A stretch of DNA of 64,000 nt from Janthinobacterium sp. 1_2014MBL_MicDiv (GTDB lineage: Bacteria > Pseudomonadota > Gammaproteobacteria > Burkholderiales > Burkholderiaceae_D): assembly GCF_001865675.1 (NCBI RefSeq), contig NZ_CP011319.1, positions 930,001 through 994,000 on the forward strand. Reading direction: 5' to 3'. Positions 41,945 through 50,322 of this stretch are shown here, piece by piece. The notes under the pieces were generated by a model, which saw nothing but the letters and a program-made list of their open reading frames with translations, was not told where the DNA came from and ran no database searches. The position numbers and the translations under genes are program-made. The first letter of the stretch is position 1. Each line of letters begins with the position of its first letter.

Positions 41945-42991
41945 TTACTGCCCCGGATTGGGCAGGCTGGCGTGGATGGCGTCGACGGCCGCCACCAGTT
42001 CCGGCGCCAGCGTGACTTGATACGCGTCGATATTCTGCCGCAGCTGTTCGACGCTGGTGGCGCCGATGATGGTCGAGGCCACGAACCAGCGCGAGTAGCA
42101 CCAGGCCAGGGCCAGCTGCGCCGGCGTCATGCCGTTGGCGCGCGCCAGCGCCGCATACTGCCGGGCCGCTTCGATGGTGGCGGGACGGATGTAGCGGGGG
42201 CTCCAGCCGGCGGGGAAAATCGTCAGGCGTCCGCGTGCCTGCGGATCGTCGAGGTATTTCGCCGTCAGCTGGCCGAACGCCAGCGGGCTGTAGGCGAGCA
42301 AGCCGACATTTTCCCGGTGGCAGGTTTCATCGAGCAGGCTCGTCTCGAAATGGCGCGCCGTCAGGTTGTACAGGTTCTGGATCGAAACGATGCGCGGCAA
42401 GCCTTTCAGTTCGGCCTGCTTGATGTATTCGCACACGCCCCACGACGATTCGTTCGACACGCCGATGTGGCCGATCTTGCCTTCCTCGACCAGCTTGCCC
42501 AGCACGGCCAGCGTCTCGTCGATGGCGACCGAGGCGTGCTCCTTGCGCGGGTTGTACACGCTGGCGCCGAAGATGGGCAGGTTGCGGCTGGGCCAGTGCA
42601 ATTGATACAGGTCGATGTGCTCCGTCTGCAAGCGGCGCAAGCTGTCTTCGACGGCGGCGCGGATATTCACCGCGTCGTGGTCGGTCTTGCCCTTGCGTAT
42701 CCAGTGCATGCGCGAGTTCGGTCCCGCCACCTTGCTGGCCAGGACGATCTGCCCGCGCTTGCCGCTTTTCTTCAGCCAGCTGCCGATATGGCGCTCGGTG
42801 CTGCCCTGCGTCTGCGCGCTGGCCATCACCGGATACATTTCCGCCGTGTCGATGAAGTTGATGCCACGCTCGAGCGCGTAATCGAGCTGGCTGTGCGCTT
42901 CCGCTTCGCTGTTTTGCTCGCCGAACGTCATCGTGCCCAGGCAGATCCGGCTTACTTCCAGGCTGCTCGTGCCCAGCTTGATCTTTTCCAT
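41945..42991 (-). CDS. Tas-like aldo/keto reductase
   Basis: 348 residues, the longer AKR form close to E. coli Tas. LGTSSLEVSRICLGTMTFGEQNSEAEAHSQLDYALERGINFIDTAEMYPV carries the catalytic Asp and Tyr; Lys in LASKVAG and His in LYQLHWPSR complete the tetrad. The C-terminal IIGATSVEQLRQNI binds NADPH. Substrate unknown. Starts 9 bases after pyrD, so cotranscribed with it. Confidence 0.9.
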   Translation of the reverse strand: MEKIKLGTSSLEVSRICLGTMTFGEQNSEAEAHSQLDYALERGINFIDTAEMYPVMASAQTQGSTERHIGSWLKKSGKRGQIVLASKVAGPNSRMHWIRKGKTDHDAVNIRAAVEDSLRRLQTEHIDLYQLHWPSRNLPIFGASVYNPRKEHASVAIDETLAVLGKLVEEGKIGHIGVSNESSWGVCEYIKQAELKGLPRIVSIQNLYNLTARHFETSLLDETCHRENVGLLAYSPLAFGQLTAKYLDDPQARGRLTIFPAGWSPRYIRPATIEAARQYAALARANGMTPAQLALAWCYSRWFVASTIIGATSVEQLRQNIDAYQVTLAPELVAAVDAIHASLPNPGQ

Positions 42992-43000
42992 GACCTTGCC

Positions 43001-44050
43001 TTAGCGGGCCTGCTTGCCGCGCAGCGCGCGCGCGCAATCCTTGATCAGCGCGGGGCCGGCGTAAATCAGGCCGCTGTACAGCTGCACCAGCTGCGCGCCC
43101 GCCTCGATCTTGGCCACGGCGTCGCTGCCCTGCATGATGCCGCCCACGCCGATGATGGGCAGGGCGTCGCCCAGTTCCGCCTTCAGCAGGCGGATCACGT
43201 TGTTCGACAGTTCAAACACGGGCGCACCCGACAGGCCGCCCGCTTCCGCGCCATGCGGCATGCCTTCCACGGCGCTGCGCGACAGGGTGGTGTTGGTGGC
43301 GATGACGCCGTCGATCTTGTGGCGCGTGAGCGACTCGGCGATGCTTTTTACCTGCTCGCCATCCATGTCCGGCGCGATTTTCAGGGCCAGCGGCACGTAG
43401 CGCTTGTGCTGGTCGGCCAGGCGCGCCTGGGCTTCCTTGAGCTGCGACAGCAGGGCGTCGAGTTCGGACGCGCCCTGCAGCTGGCGCAGGTTTTTCGTGT
43501 TCGGCGACGAGATGTTCACCGTCACATAGCTGGCATACGGGTAGACTTTTTCCAGGCACAGCAGGTAGTCGTCGGCCGCCCGTTCGATCGGCGTGTCGGC
43601 GTTCTTGCCGATGTTCAGGCCCAGCACGCCGGTGCGTTCCTGGTAAAACTTCGACGCCTGCACATTGGCGACAAACGCATCGACGCCGCCATTGTTAAAG
43701 CCCATGCGGTTGATGATGCCCTGCGCCTGCGGCAGGCGGAACATGCGCGGTTTCGGATTGCCCGCCTGCGCGCGCGGCGTGACGGTGCCCACTTCGATCG
43801 AGCCGAAGCCCAGGTCGGCCAGCGCGTCGATATAGGCGCCATCCTTGTCCAGGCCGGCGGCCAGGCCGACCGGGTTCGGGAAGGTGATGCCCATCACCGT
43901 GCGCGGGTCAAGGGCCGGCTTGCCGGCCAGCTTCGTCAGGCCCAGCGCGCTGGCGCGTTTCAGGGCAGGCAGGGTGAGATGGTGGGCCGCTTCGGCATCC
44001 ATCGAGAACAGCAGCGGGCGAGCGAGGGAGTACAGGAATTTTTCGGACAT
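43001..44050 (-). CDS. pyrD: Dihydroorotate dehydrogenase (quinone), class 2
   Basis: 349 residues. An N-terminal amphipathic membrane-docking helix marks class 2. NPVGLAAGLDKDG (FMN/orotate binding), INRMGFNNGG, NISSPNTKNLRQLQ with the class 2 catalytic Ser, and GLSGAPVFELS plus VGGIMQG at the FMN phosphate site. Oxidises dihydroorotate to orotate with ubiquinone. Followed by the Tas-like gene after 9 bases. In related genomes it often follows bpt directly; here a protease gene lies between. Confidence 0.96.
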   Translation of the reverse strand: MSEKFLYSLARPLLFSMDAEAAHHLTLPALKRASALGLTKLAGKPALDPRTVMGITFPNPVGLAAGLDKDGAYIDALADLGFGSIEVGTVTPRAQAGNPKPRMFRLPQAQGIINRMGFNNGGVDAFVANVQASKFYQERTGVLGLNIGKNADTPIERAADDYLLCLEKVYPYASYVTVNISSPNTKNLRQLQGASELDALLSQLKEAQARLADQHKRYVPLALKIAPDMDGEQVKSIAESLTRHKIDGVIATNTTLSRSAVEGMPHGAEAGGLSGAPVFELSNNVIRLLKAELGDALPIIGVGGIMQGSDAVAKIEAGAQLVQLYSGLIYAGPALIKDCARALRGKQAR

Positions 44051-44255
44051 GGGGCGCTTTTAGGGTGGTGCGCAGGCCGCCGGGAGAGGCTGGCGGCGCG
44101 CTGTGTAATTTGCCGTATTTTACCGTGTTCCACACGGCTGCCGGGTGTATAGTTCTTTTTGGTCTAATGCAATATTGATTCATTGCCAATTCGCATTGCG
44201 ACCCTGGACTTTCCTGTTTCTTCCCTGTTCACTTACCTTATAAGCGAGACATCGA

Positions 44256-47200
44256 TTGAAAAAGACACGCATCCTGAGCGCCATCGCGGCCGCCAGCGCA
44301 CTGTTGCTGAGTCACCCGGCCCTGGCCCTGCCCAATACGCAAGACACCCGCATGCTGAGCGAACCGGCCGTCTCCAGCCGCCATATCGCCTTCATCTATG
44401 CGGGCGACCTGTGGCTGTCCAACCTCGACGGCGGCGGCGCGCGGCGCCTGACGTCCGACCTGGGCGACAAGTCCAATCCCGTGTTTTCGCCCGATGGCAG
44501 CCTGATCGCGTATAGCGCCAATATCGATGGCAATGTCGACGTGTACGTGATCGCGGCGGCCGGCGGCGTGCCGCGCCGCCTGACCTTCCACCCGGGCGCC
44601 GACCTGGCGCAGGCGTTCACGCCCGATGGCAAGGCCGTGATGTTTACCTCGCCCCGCGCCGCCTTCAACAACCGCTTCCAGAAGCTGTTCACAGTACCTG
44701 TCGCGGGCGGCGTGGAAACCCAGGTGGAAATTCCCAACGCCTCGCGCGCCACGTATTCGCCCGATGGCACGCGCATCGCCTACAACCCCCTGGCGCCCGC
44801 GTTCAAGCAGTGGAAGCGCTACCGGGGCGGCACCAATTCCTGGCTGTGGCTGTTTTCCTCCGCCGATAAATCCATCGAAAAAATCCCCCAGCCCGCCACG
44901 CGCTCGAACGACGTCGACCCGATGTGGGTAGGCGACACCGTGTACTTCCGCTCCGACCGCAACGGCGAATTCAACCTGTTTGCCTACGACGTGAAGACGA
45001 AAACCGTGCGCCAGCTGACGCGGCACGCGGATTTCCCCGTGCTCAACGCGTCGGCCGCGAACGGCAAGATCGTCTACGAGCAGGCCGGCTATCTGCACTC
45101 GTTCGATATCGCCAGCGGCCAGGCGCAAAAGCTCGCCATCGGCGTGGCCAGCGACCTGGGGCAGACGCGCCCGCGCTGGGTCAAGAATGCGAAATACATC
45201 CGCGACGCCTCGATTTCGCCGTCGGGCGCGCGCGTCGCCTTCGAATACCGGGGCGAGATCGTCACCATCCCCGCCGACAAGGGCGACGTGCGTAACCTGA
45301 CGCAGACGGCCGGCGCGAACGAGCGCACGCCGATCTGGTCGCCCGATGGCCGCTCGGTCGCGTATTTCTCGGACGAGTCGGGCGAATACGAGCTGCATGT
45401 GCGCGCGCAGGACGGCAAGGGCGCGGTGCGCAAGTTCAAGCTCAATGGCAGCGGCTTCTATGACAACGCCGTCTGGTCGCCCGACAGCAGGAAGATCGCG
45501 TTTGCCGACAATGGCTGGAGCATGTACGTGATCGATGTCGGCACGGGCAAGGTGCAGAAGATCGCCACGGAACCGATGTATGGCGTCGACAAGAGCATGC
45601 GCGCCTCGTGGGCGCCCGATTCGCGCTGGCTGGCCTACACGCTCAATTCGCCCACCTACACGCGCAGCGCCTACATCTATTCCGTCGAGCAGAACAAGTC
45701 CATGCCCGTCACGGATGGCCTGTCCGACGTGGCCGAACCCGTGTTCGACAAGAGCGGCAAGTACCTGTACTTCTTCGCCTCGACGAATGCGGGCCCCAGC
45801 AACAACTGGTTCTCGCAGCAGAACGAAGACAACCTCGTGACGCGCACGGTGTGGATGGCCGTGCTGCGGCGCGACTTGCCGTCGCCCTTGATCAAGGAAA
45901 GCGACGAGGAAAAGGCGGCCAGTGCGGAGAGCAAGAAGGATACGGCGAAAGACGAGGCGGAAGCGAAGAGCGAGCCGAAAATCGATCCGAAGACGGGCCG
46001 CGACGACCCGAAGGTGACGGTGGCGCCCGTGGCGCCCATCCACATCGATTTCGACGGCATCGCCACGCGCATCGTCGACTTGCCGCTGCCGGCCGCGCAG
46101 TTCTCCAGCCTGGCCGCGGGCGCCGCCGGGCAGATCTTCCTGCTGCGCGAAAGCGACGGCAAGAAGACCGTGCAGCGCTTCGATTTGAAGGAGCGCAAGG
46201 CGGAAACCGTGGTGGCCGAGGCGGACGATTTCGAAGTCTCGGCCGACGGCAAGAAGCTGCTGTACCGCCAGAAGGAAAACTGGGCCATGGGTTCGGCCAC
46301 GGGCAAGCTGCTGGCGCCGGGCGAGGGCAAGATCAAGGTCGACGCCATCGAGGTGAGGGCCGATCCGCGCGCCGAGTGGACGCAGATCTTCAACGAGGTG
46401 TGGCGCATCAACCGCGACTATTTCTATGATCCGGGCATGCATGGCGTGGACTGGAAGGCCATGCGCGACAAGTACGCTGTCTTCCTGCCCGAGCTGTCCA
46501 GCCGTGCCGACCTGAATCGATTGATCCAGTGGATGTGCAGCGAACTGGCCGTGGGCCACCACCGCGGCGGCGGCGGCGACGATTTTCTGGAGGCGAAGAA
46601 GGTGCCGGGCGGGCTCCTGGGCGCCGATTACGAAGTCAGCGATGGCCGTTACCGCTTCAAGAAGGTGTATGGCGGCTTGAACTGGAATCCGGCCCTGCGC
46701 GCGCCGCTGACGGAGCCTGGCCTGAACGTGAAGGCGGGCGAGTACCTGCTGGCCGTCGACAGCCGCCCGCTGGCGCCGCCCACCAATTTGTACAGCGCCT
46801 TCGAGAATACGGCCGGCAAGGCCATCGACCTCACCGTGGGGCCGTCGGCCGACGGCAAGGGCGCGCGCACGATTACCGTGGTGCCCGTGCCGACCGAGGA
46901 TGCCTTGCGCAACCGCGACTGGATCGAAGGCAATATGCGCAAGGTCAATGCGGCCACCGGCGGCAGGGTGGCGTATGTGTACGTGCCGAATACGGCGGGG
47001 CTGGGCCACACCTACTTCAAGCGCTATTTCTTCCCGCAGGCGGACAAGCAGGCCATCATCGTCGACGAGCGTTTCAATGGCGGCGGCAGCGTGGCCGATT
47101 ACTATATCGAGATCCTGCAGAAGAAGGAAATCGCCTGGTGGACCATGCGCTATGGCGCCGACATGAAGACGCCATCGGCCTCGATCCAGGGCCCGCGCGC

Positions 47201-47567
47201 CATGCTGATCGACGAAACGGCCGGCTCGGGCGGCGACCTGCTGCCGTGGATGTTCCGCAAAAATAACATGGGTCCGCTGATCGGCAAGGCCACGTGGGGC
47301 GGCCTGGTGGGCGTCCTCGGCTTTCCCGTGCTGATGGATGGCGGCTTCATCACGGCGCCGAACCTGGCCTTCTGGACGCGCGAAAACGGCTGGGGCGTGG
47401 AAAACGAGGGCGTGCCGCCCGACATCGAAGTCGAGCAAACGCCGGCCGACGTCATCGCCGGGCGCGATCCGCAGCTGGAAAAGGCCATCGAGGTGATCCA
47501 GGCCGAACTGGCGAAAAATCCGCCGACACGGCCTGCGCGTCCGGCGTTTCCGGACAAGAGCAAGTAG
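44256..47567 (+). CDS. Tricorn-type S41 protease, secreted
   Basis: 1103 residues. TTG start: it alone opens the signal peptide (MKKTRILSAIAAASALLLSH, cleavage near ALA). Tandem beta-propellers (SPDGSLIAYSANIDGNVDVY, SPDGRSVAYFSDESGEYELH) are followed by a charged linker (about 545-590), the C1/PDZ region and the S41 C2 domain with Ser991 in ETAGSGGD. Tricorn degrades oligopeptides; bacterial homologues with signal peptides act in the periplasm. It lies on the opposite strand between bpt and pyrD. Its TAG stop is inside the arm of a long palindromic repeat. Confidence 0.9.
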   Translation: MKKTRILSAIAAASALLLSHPALALPNTQDTRMLSEPAVSSRHIAFIYAGDLWLSNLDGGGARRLTSDLGDKSNPVFSPDGSLIAYSANIDGNVDVYVIAAAGGVPRRLTFHPGADLAQAFTPDGKAVMFTSPRAAFNNRFQKLFTVPVAGGVETQVEIPNASRATYSPDGTRIAYNPLAPAFKQWKRYRGGTNSWLWLFSSADKSIEKIPQPATRSNDVDPMWVGDTVYFRSDRNGEFNLFAYDVKTKTVRQLTRHADFPVLNASAANGKIVYEQAGYLHSFDIASGQAQKLAIGVASDLGQTRPRWVKNAKYIRDASISPSGARVAFEYRGEIVTIPADKGDVRNLTQTAGANERTPIWSPDGRSVAYFSDESGEYELHVRAQDGKGAVRKFKLNGSGFYDNAVWSPDSRKIAFADNGWSMYVIDVGTGKVQKIATEPMYGVDKSMRASWAPDSRWLAYTLNSPTYTRSAYIYSVEQNKSMPVTDGLSDVAEPVFDKSGKYLYFFASTNAGPSNNWFSQQNEDNLVTRTVWMAVLRRDLPSPLIKESDEEKAASAESKKDTAKDEAEAKSEPKIDPKTGRDDPKVTVAPVAPIHIDFDGIATRIVDLPLPAAQFSSLAAGAAGQIFLLRESDGKKTVQRFDLKERKAETVVAEADDFEVSADGKKLLYRQKENWAMGSATGKLLAPGEGKIKVDAIEVRADPRAEWTQIFNEVWRINRDYFYDPGMHGVDWKAMRDKYAVFLPELSSRADLNRLIQWMCSELAVGHHRGGGGDDFLEAKKVPGGLLGADYEVSDGRYRFKKVYGGLNWNPALRAPLTEPGLNVKAGEYLLAVDSRPLAPPTNLYSAFENTAGKAIDLTVGPSADGKGARTITVVPVPTEDALRNRDWIEGNMRKVNAATGGRVAYVYVPNTAGLGHTYFKRYFFPQADKQAIIVDERFNGGGSVADYYIEILQKKEIAWWTMRYGADMKTPSASIQGPRAMLIDETAGSGGDLLPWMFRKNNMGPLIGKATWGGLVGVLGFPVLMDGGFITAPNLAFWTRENGWGVENEGVPPDIEVEQTPADVIAGRDPQLEKAIEVIQAELAKNPPTRPARPAFPDKSK

Positions 47568-47654
47568 GTCGGCTTAGGGGCGAAGCGCCGTAATCCGACA
47601 CCATTGTTGGCATCGCAGTGTCGGATTGCGCGCTTGCGCGCTAATCCGACCTAC
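47564..47654. repeat. Long palindromic GTAGGTCGG/CCGACCTAC element
   Basis: Perfect 9-base outer arms GTAGGTCGG and CCGACCTAC, extended by TTAG/CTAA with one mismatch. Inner arms AATCCGACAC/GTGTCGGATT, and two small side hairpins (GGCGAAGCGCC, GCGCGCTTGCGCGC). Resembles a dispersed AATCCGAC-type intergenic repeat I recall from many proteobacteria. It contains the protease stop codon and lies between convergent genes. Confidence 0.75.
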
Positions 47655-47670
47655 CCAATAATCCCAGGTT

Positions 47671-48393
47671 TTACATCACTATCCACTGCCCCTTGATGCG
47701 TGCTTCCAGGGGCTTGAAATTGATCTTGTAGGCCATCTTCGGGCTTTGCTCTATCCAGTAGCCCAGGTAGACATACGGCAGGCCCAGTTCCCGCGCCTGG
47801 GCGATCTGCCACAGCACGTTGTAGGTGCCGTACGAGGCGCCCGCCACGTCCGGGTCGAAGAAGGTGTACACGGACGACAGGCCATCGGCCAGCACGTCGA
47901 TGATGCTGACCATGCGCAGCGTGCCGTCCGGCTCGCGGAATTCCACCAGGCGCGTGTTGACCCGGCTTTGCAGCAGGAATTGCGCGTACTGGTCGCGGCT
48001 GTCCTGGTCCATGCCGCCGCCCGCGTGGCGCGTGCTCTGGTAGCGCAAATACAGCTCGTAGTGTTCGTCGAGGAAGGACAGGGTGGCGACGCCGGCCCGC
48101 AGGTCGGCATGCCGGTTCCAGGCACGGCGCTGGTTGCGGTTGGGCGCGAATTCCTGCGCCACGACGCGCACGGGAATGCAGGCCTGGCAGCCGTCGCAAT
48201 ACGGGCGATAGGTAAAAATGCCGCTGCGGCGAAAACCGTTGCGCACCAGTTCCGAATACACGTCGCTGTTGATCAGGTGCGAGGGCGTGGCCACCTGCGA
48301 GCGGGCCTGGCGGTCGTCCAGGTAGCTGCACGGGTAGGGCGCCGTCGTGTAGAACTGCAGGGTGGCAAACGGTAGTTCGTTCAGGTGCGTCAT
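47671..48393 (-). CDS. bpt: Aspartate/glutamate leucyltransferase (ATE family)
   Basis: 240 residues. N-terminal ATE domain with the cysteine set YPCSYL and YCDGCQACIPVRV, C-terminal domain ending in YVYLGYWIEQSPKMAYKINFKPLEA, the family's end motif. Transfers Leu from Leu-tRNA to N-terminal Asp/Glu, marking proteins for ClpS/ClpAP. Lies 60 bases downstream of aat on the same strand. Confidence 0.95.
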   Translation of the reverse strand: MTHLNELPFATLQFYTTAPYPCSYLDDRQARSQVATPSHLINSDVYSELVRNGFRRSGIFTYRPYCDGCQACIPVRVVAQEFAPNRNQRRAWNRHADLRAGVATLSFLDEHYELYLRYQSTRHAGGGMDQDSRDQYAQFLLQSRVNTRLVEFREPDGTLRMVSIIDVLADGLSSVYTFFDPDVAGASYGTYNVLWQIAQARELGLPYVYLGYWIEQSPKMAYKINFKPLEARIKGQWIVM

Positions 48394-48453
48394 GCTGATC
48401 CTGTCTGGTCTGGCCGCGGCAATGGAAGTCTGCGTGGAGATATCATAGCTTTT

Positions 48454-49170
48454 TTATGCCGGTGTTGCAGATTGCCAGTCGGTGATTTGCGCTGCTTCAA
48501 TGGCGCTGCGCACATGGGCGAGGAAACGCGCGCGTGAAATCGGCGCCGCGCCCAGCGAGGCCAGGTGTTTTGTTTCCTGCTGGCAGTCAATCATGGCCAC
48601 GCCGCGGTCCTGCAGGAAGCGCACCAGGTGCGCCAGCGCGATCTTCGAGCCATCGGTCACGCGGGCGAACATCGACTCGCCATAGAACATGCGCCCGATC
48701 GACACGCCGTACGCGCCGCCCACCAGTTCCCCGTCCAGCCACAGTTCCGACGAATGCGCGTAGCCCAGCTTGTGCAAGCCCGTGTAGCCGGCGATGATTT
48801 CGTCCGAGATCCAGGTGCCCGGGCCATCCTTGCGCGGCGCCGCGCAGGCGCGCATGACGGCTTCGAAATCGCCGTCGAAGCGCAGTTGCCAGCGTCCGTC
48901 CGTGGCGGCGCTGCGCTCGACCCTGCGCAGCGCCTTGGCCAGGCTGTCGGAGACCTTGAAGGCGTCCGTCATCAGCACCATGCGCGGGTCGGTGCTCCAC
49001 CAGAGGATGGGCTGGCCCTCGGAAAACCAGGGGAAGATGCCGCGCCGGTAGGCGTCGAGCAGGCGCGCGGGCGACAGGTCGGCGCCAGCCGCCAGCAGGC
49101 CGGGCGCCTCGTCGGTGAGGGCGCGCGAGACATCGGGAAACGGGGTGTGGATATCGAGCCAGGGGATCAT
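48454..49170 (-). CDS. aat: Leucyl/phenylalanyl-tRNA-protein transferase
   Basis: 238 residues. PDVSRALTDEAPGLLAAGADLSPARLLDAYRRGIFPWFSEGQPILWWSTDPRMVL is the Aat start; LGYAHSSELWLDGELVGGAYGV, FYGESMF and DCQQETKHLASLGA are catalytic-site motifs. Adds Leu or Phe to N-terminal Lys/Arg. Middle gene of nudix-aat-bpt. Confidence 0.96.
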   Translation of the reverse strand: MIPWLDIHTPFPDVSRALTDEAPGLLAAGADLSPARLLDAYRRGIFPWFSEGQPILWWSTDPRMVLMTDAFKVSDSLAKALRRVERSAATDGRWQLRFDGDFEAVMRACAAPRKDGPGTWISDEIIAGYTGLHKLGYAHSSELWLDGELVGGAYGVSIGRMFYGESMFARVTDGSKIALAHLVRFLQDRGVAMIDCQQETKHLASLGAAPISRARFLAHVRSAIEAAQITDWQSATPA

Positions 49171-49200
49171 GCGGCGTCACAGGTGGCGGTTGGACGGGGC

Positions 49201-49779
49201 TTACTCGGCATCGGCGCGCGCCATCGGGCGCGTGATGTCGCCCGTATGGAAACCATAGCTGCCGCCTTCGCGCATCTTGACCCTGTCGGCGAAGAACAGC
49301 TCCAGGGTGGCGCGGATGGTGGGGAAGGCCAGGTCATCCCAGGGAATCTGCGCTTCCGTGAACAGCTGCACTTCCAGGCTTTCGATGCCCGGGGCGAAAT
49401 CGAGGTCGCGCAGGCGCGCCAGGTAGAACAGGTGGACCTGATGCACGCGCTGCACGTTCAGCAGCGAAAACAGGGGGCCCAGTTCGATATTGGCGCCCGC
49501 CTCCTCCACCGTTTCGCGCTCGGCCGCATCGGACGTGGTCTCGTCGTTTTCCATGAAGCCGGCCGGCAGCGTCCAGTAGCCGTAGCGCGGCTCGATGGCC
49601 CGCTTGCACAGCAAGACCTGCAACTGGCCATCCTCTTCCCACACGGGGATGGAGCCGACCACCATTTTCGGGTTCTGGTAATGGATGGCATCGCAGTTGG
49701 CGCACACATAGCGCGGACGGTTGTCGCCCTCCGGGATGGTCAGGCTGACGGGATGGGCGCATTCGGAGCAGAATTTCAT
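49201..49779 (-). CDS. NUDIX hydrolase with N-terminal zinc ribbon
   Basis: 192 residues. N-terminal Cys4 ribbon (CSEC...CANC) precedes a Nudix fold; the Nudix box runs GFMENDETTSDAAERETVEEAGA. The ribbon-plus-Nudix layout is shared with NudC-type NAD(H)/mRNA-decapping enzymes, but the chain is shorter than NudC (about 260), so the substrate is uncertain. First gene of the minus-strand run leading to aat and bpt, 30 bases before aat. Confidence 0.88.
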   Translation of the reverse strand: MKFCSECAHPVSLTIPEGDNRPRYVCANCDAIHYQNPKMVVGSIPVWEEDGQLQVLLCKRAIEPRYGYWTLPAGFMENDETTSDAAERETVEEAGANIELGPLFSLLNVQRVHQVHLFYLARLRDLDFAPGIESLEVQLFTEAQIPWDDLAFPTIRATLELFFADRVKMREGGSYGFHTGDITRPMARADAE

Positions 49780-49932
49780 GGGCGGACTTAGGATAATGAT
49801 GATGTCTAGTGTAACGCTTACTGTACACCGATTGCGCGTGGCGTGGCGTGACGGGCGGACACAATTCCAACCAGCAATTGGCCGGGCTTTTTTAATTAAA
49901 TGGCTCTATTGCAGTCGAAGTGGAGATAGCTA

Positions 49933-49962
49933 TTGCCTAAGCCGTCAGTTTGCCCGTATAAT
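49933..49962 (+). promoter_or_regulatory. Promoter of initiator tRNA copy 1
   Basis: -35 TTGCCT and -10 TATAAT (49957-49962) with an 18-base spacer, five bases before the mature tRNA. Confidence 0.65.
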
Positions 49963-49967
49963 TCGAG

Positions 49968-50044
49968 TGCGGGGTGGAGCAGTCTGGCAGCTCGTCGGGC
50001 TCATAACCCGAAGGTCACAGGTTCAAATCCTGTCCCCGCAACCA
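49968..50044 (+). tRNA. Initiator tRNA-fMet (CAU), copy 1
   Basis: 77 bases with CCA encoded. Three consecutive G-C pairs in the anticodon stem (GGG CTCATAA CCC), A11-U24 in the D-stem and A72 mark the initiator. Position 1 is T, giving a T1-A72 pair instead of the C1-A72 mismatch of E. coli. Identical in sequence to copy 2. Confidence 0.95.
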
Positions 50045-50052
50045 ATACCGGA

Positions 50053-50088
50053 AAGCCGCTGATTCTTGCAAAAGATCGGCGGCTTTTT
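50053..50088 (+). terminator. Terminator of initiator tRNA copy 1
   Basis: AAGCCGC-T-GAT with ATC-G-GCGGCTT stem and six T. Shares GCCGCTGATTC with the terminator of copy 2, a trace of tandem duplication. Confidence 0.8.
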
Positions 50089-50151
50089 TCATTGTTATCC
50101 GACGGCAAATTCCGGCAGGCCGGCTGCGACTGAAATTGTCAATTTACGCCC

Positions 50152-50181
50152 TTTACGCTGCGCAACAATCTGGTATATAAT
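50152..50181 (+). promoter_or_regulatory. Promoter of initiator tRNA copy 2
   Basis: -35 TTTACG and -10 TATAAT (50176-50181), 18-base spacer, five bases before the mature tRNA. Each copy has its own promoter. Confidence 0.6.
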
Positions 50182-50186
50182 TCGCC

Positions 50187-50263
50187 TGCGGGGTGGAGCA
50201 GTCTGGCAGCTCGTCGGGCTCATAACCCGAAGGTCACAGGTTCAAATCCTGTCCCCGCAACCA
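50187..50263 (+). tRNA. Initiator tRNA-fMet (CAU), copy 2
   Basis: Same 77-base sequence as copy 1, 219 bases further on, also with T at position 1. Own promoter and terminator. Confidence 0.95.
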
Positions 50264-50268
50264 ATTCG

Positions 50269-50306
50269 AAGCCGCTGATTCCTCGCAAGAGGGTCAGCGG
50301 TTTTTT
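50269..50306 (+). terminator. Terminator of initiator tRNA copy 2
   Basis: GCCGCTGA with TCAGCGG stem and a run of six T; the loop contains an inner CCTC/GAGG pair. Confidence 0.8.
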
Positions 50307-50322
50307 CGTTGTGCGCGGCCGT

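Noticed and set aside
44238..47438. 1066-codon minus-strand ORF
   Set aside because: Antisense shadow of the tricorn-type protease, with composition typical of such shadows and no recognisable domain.
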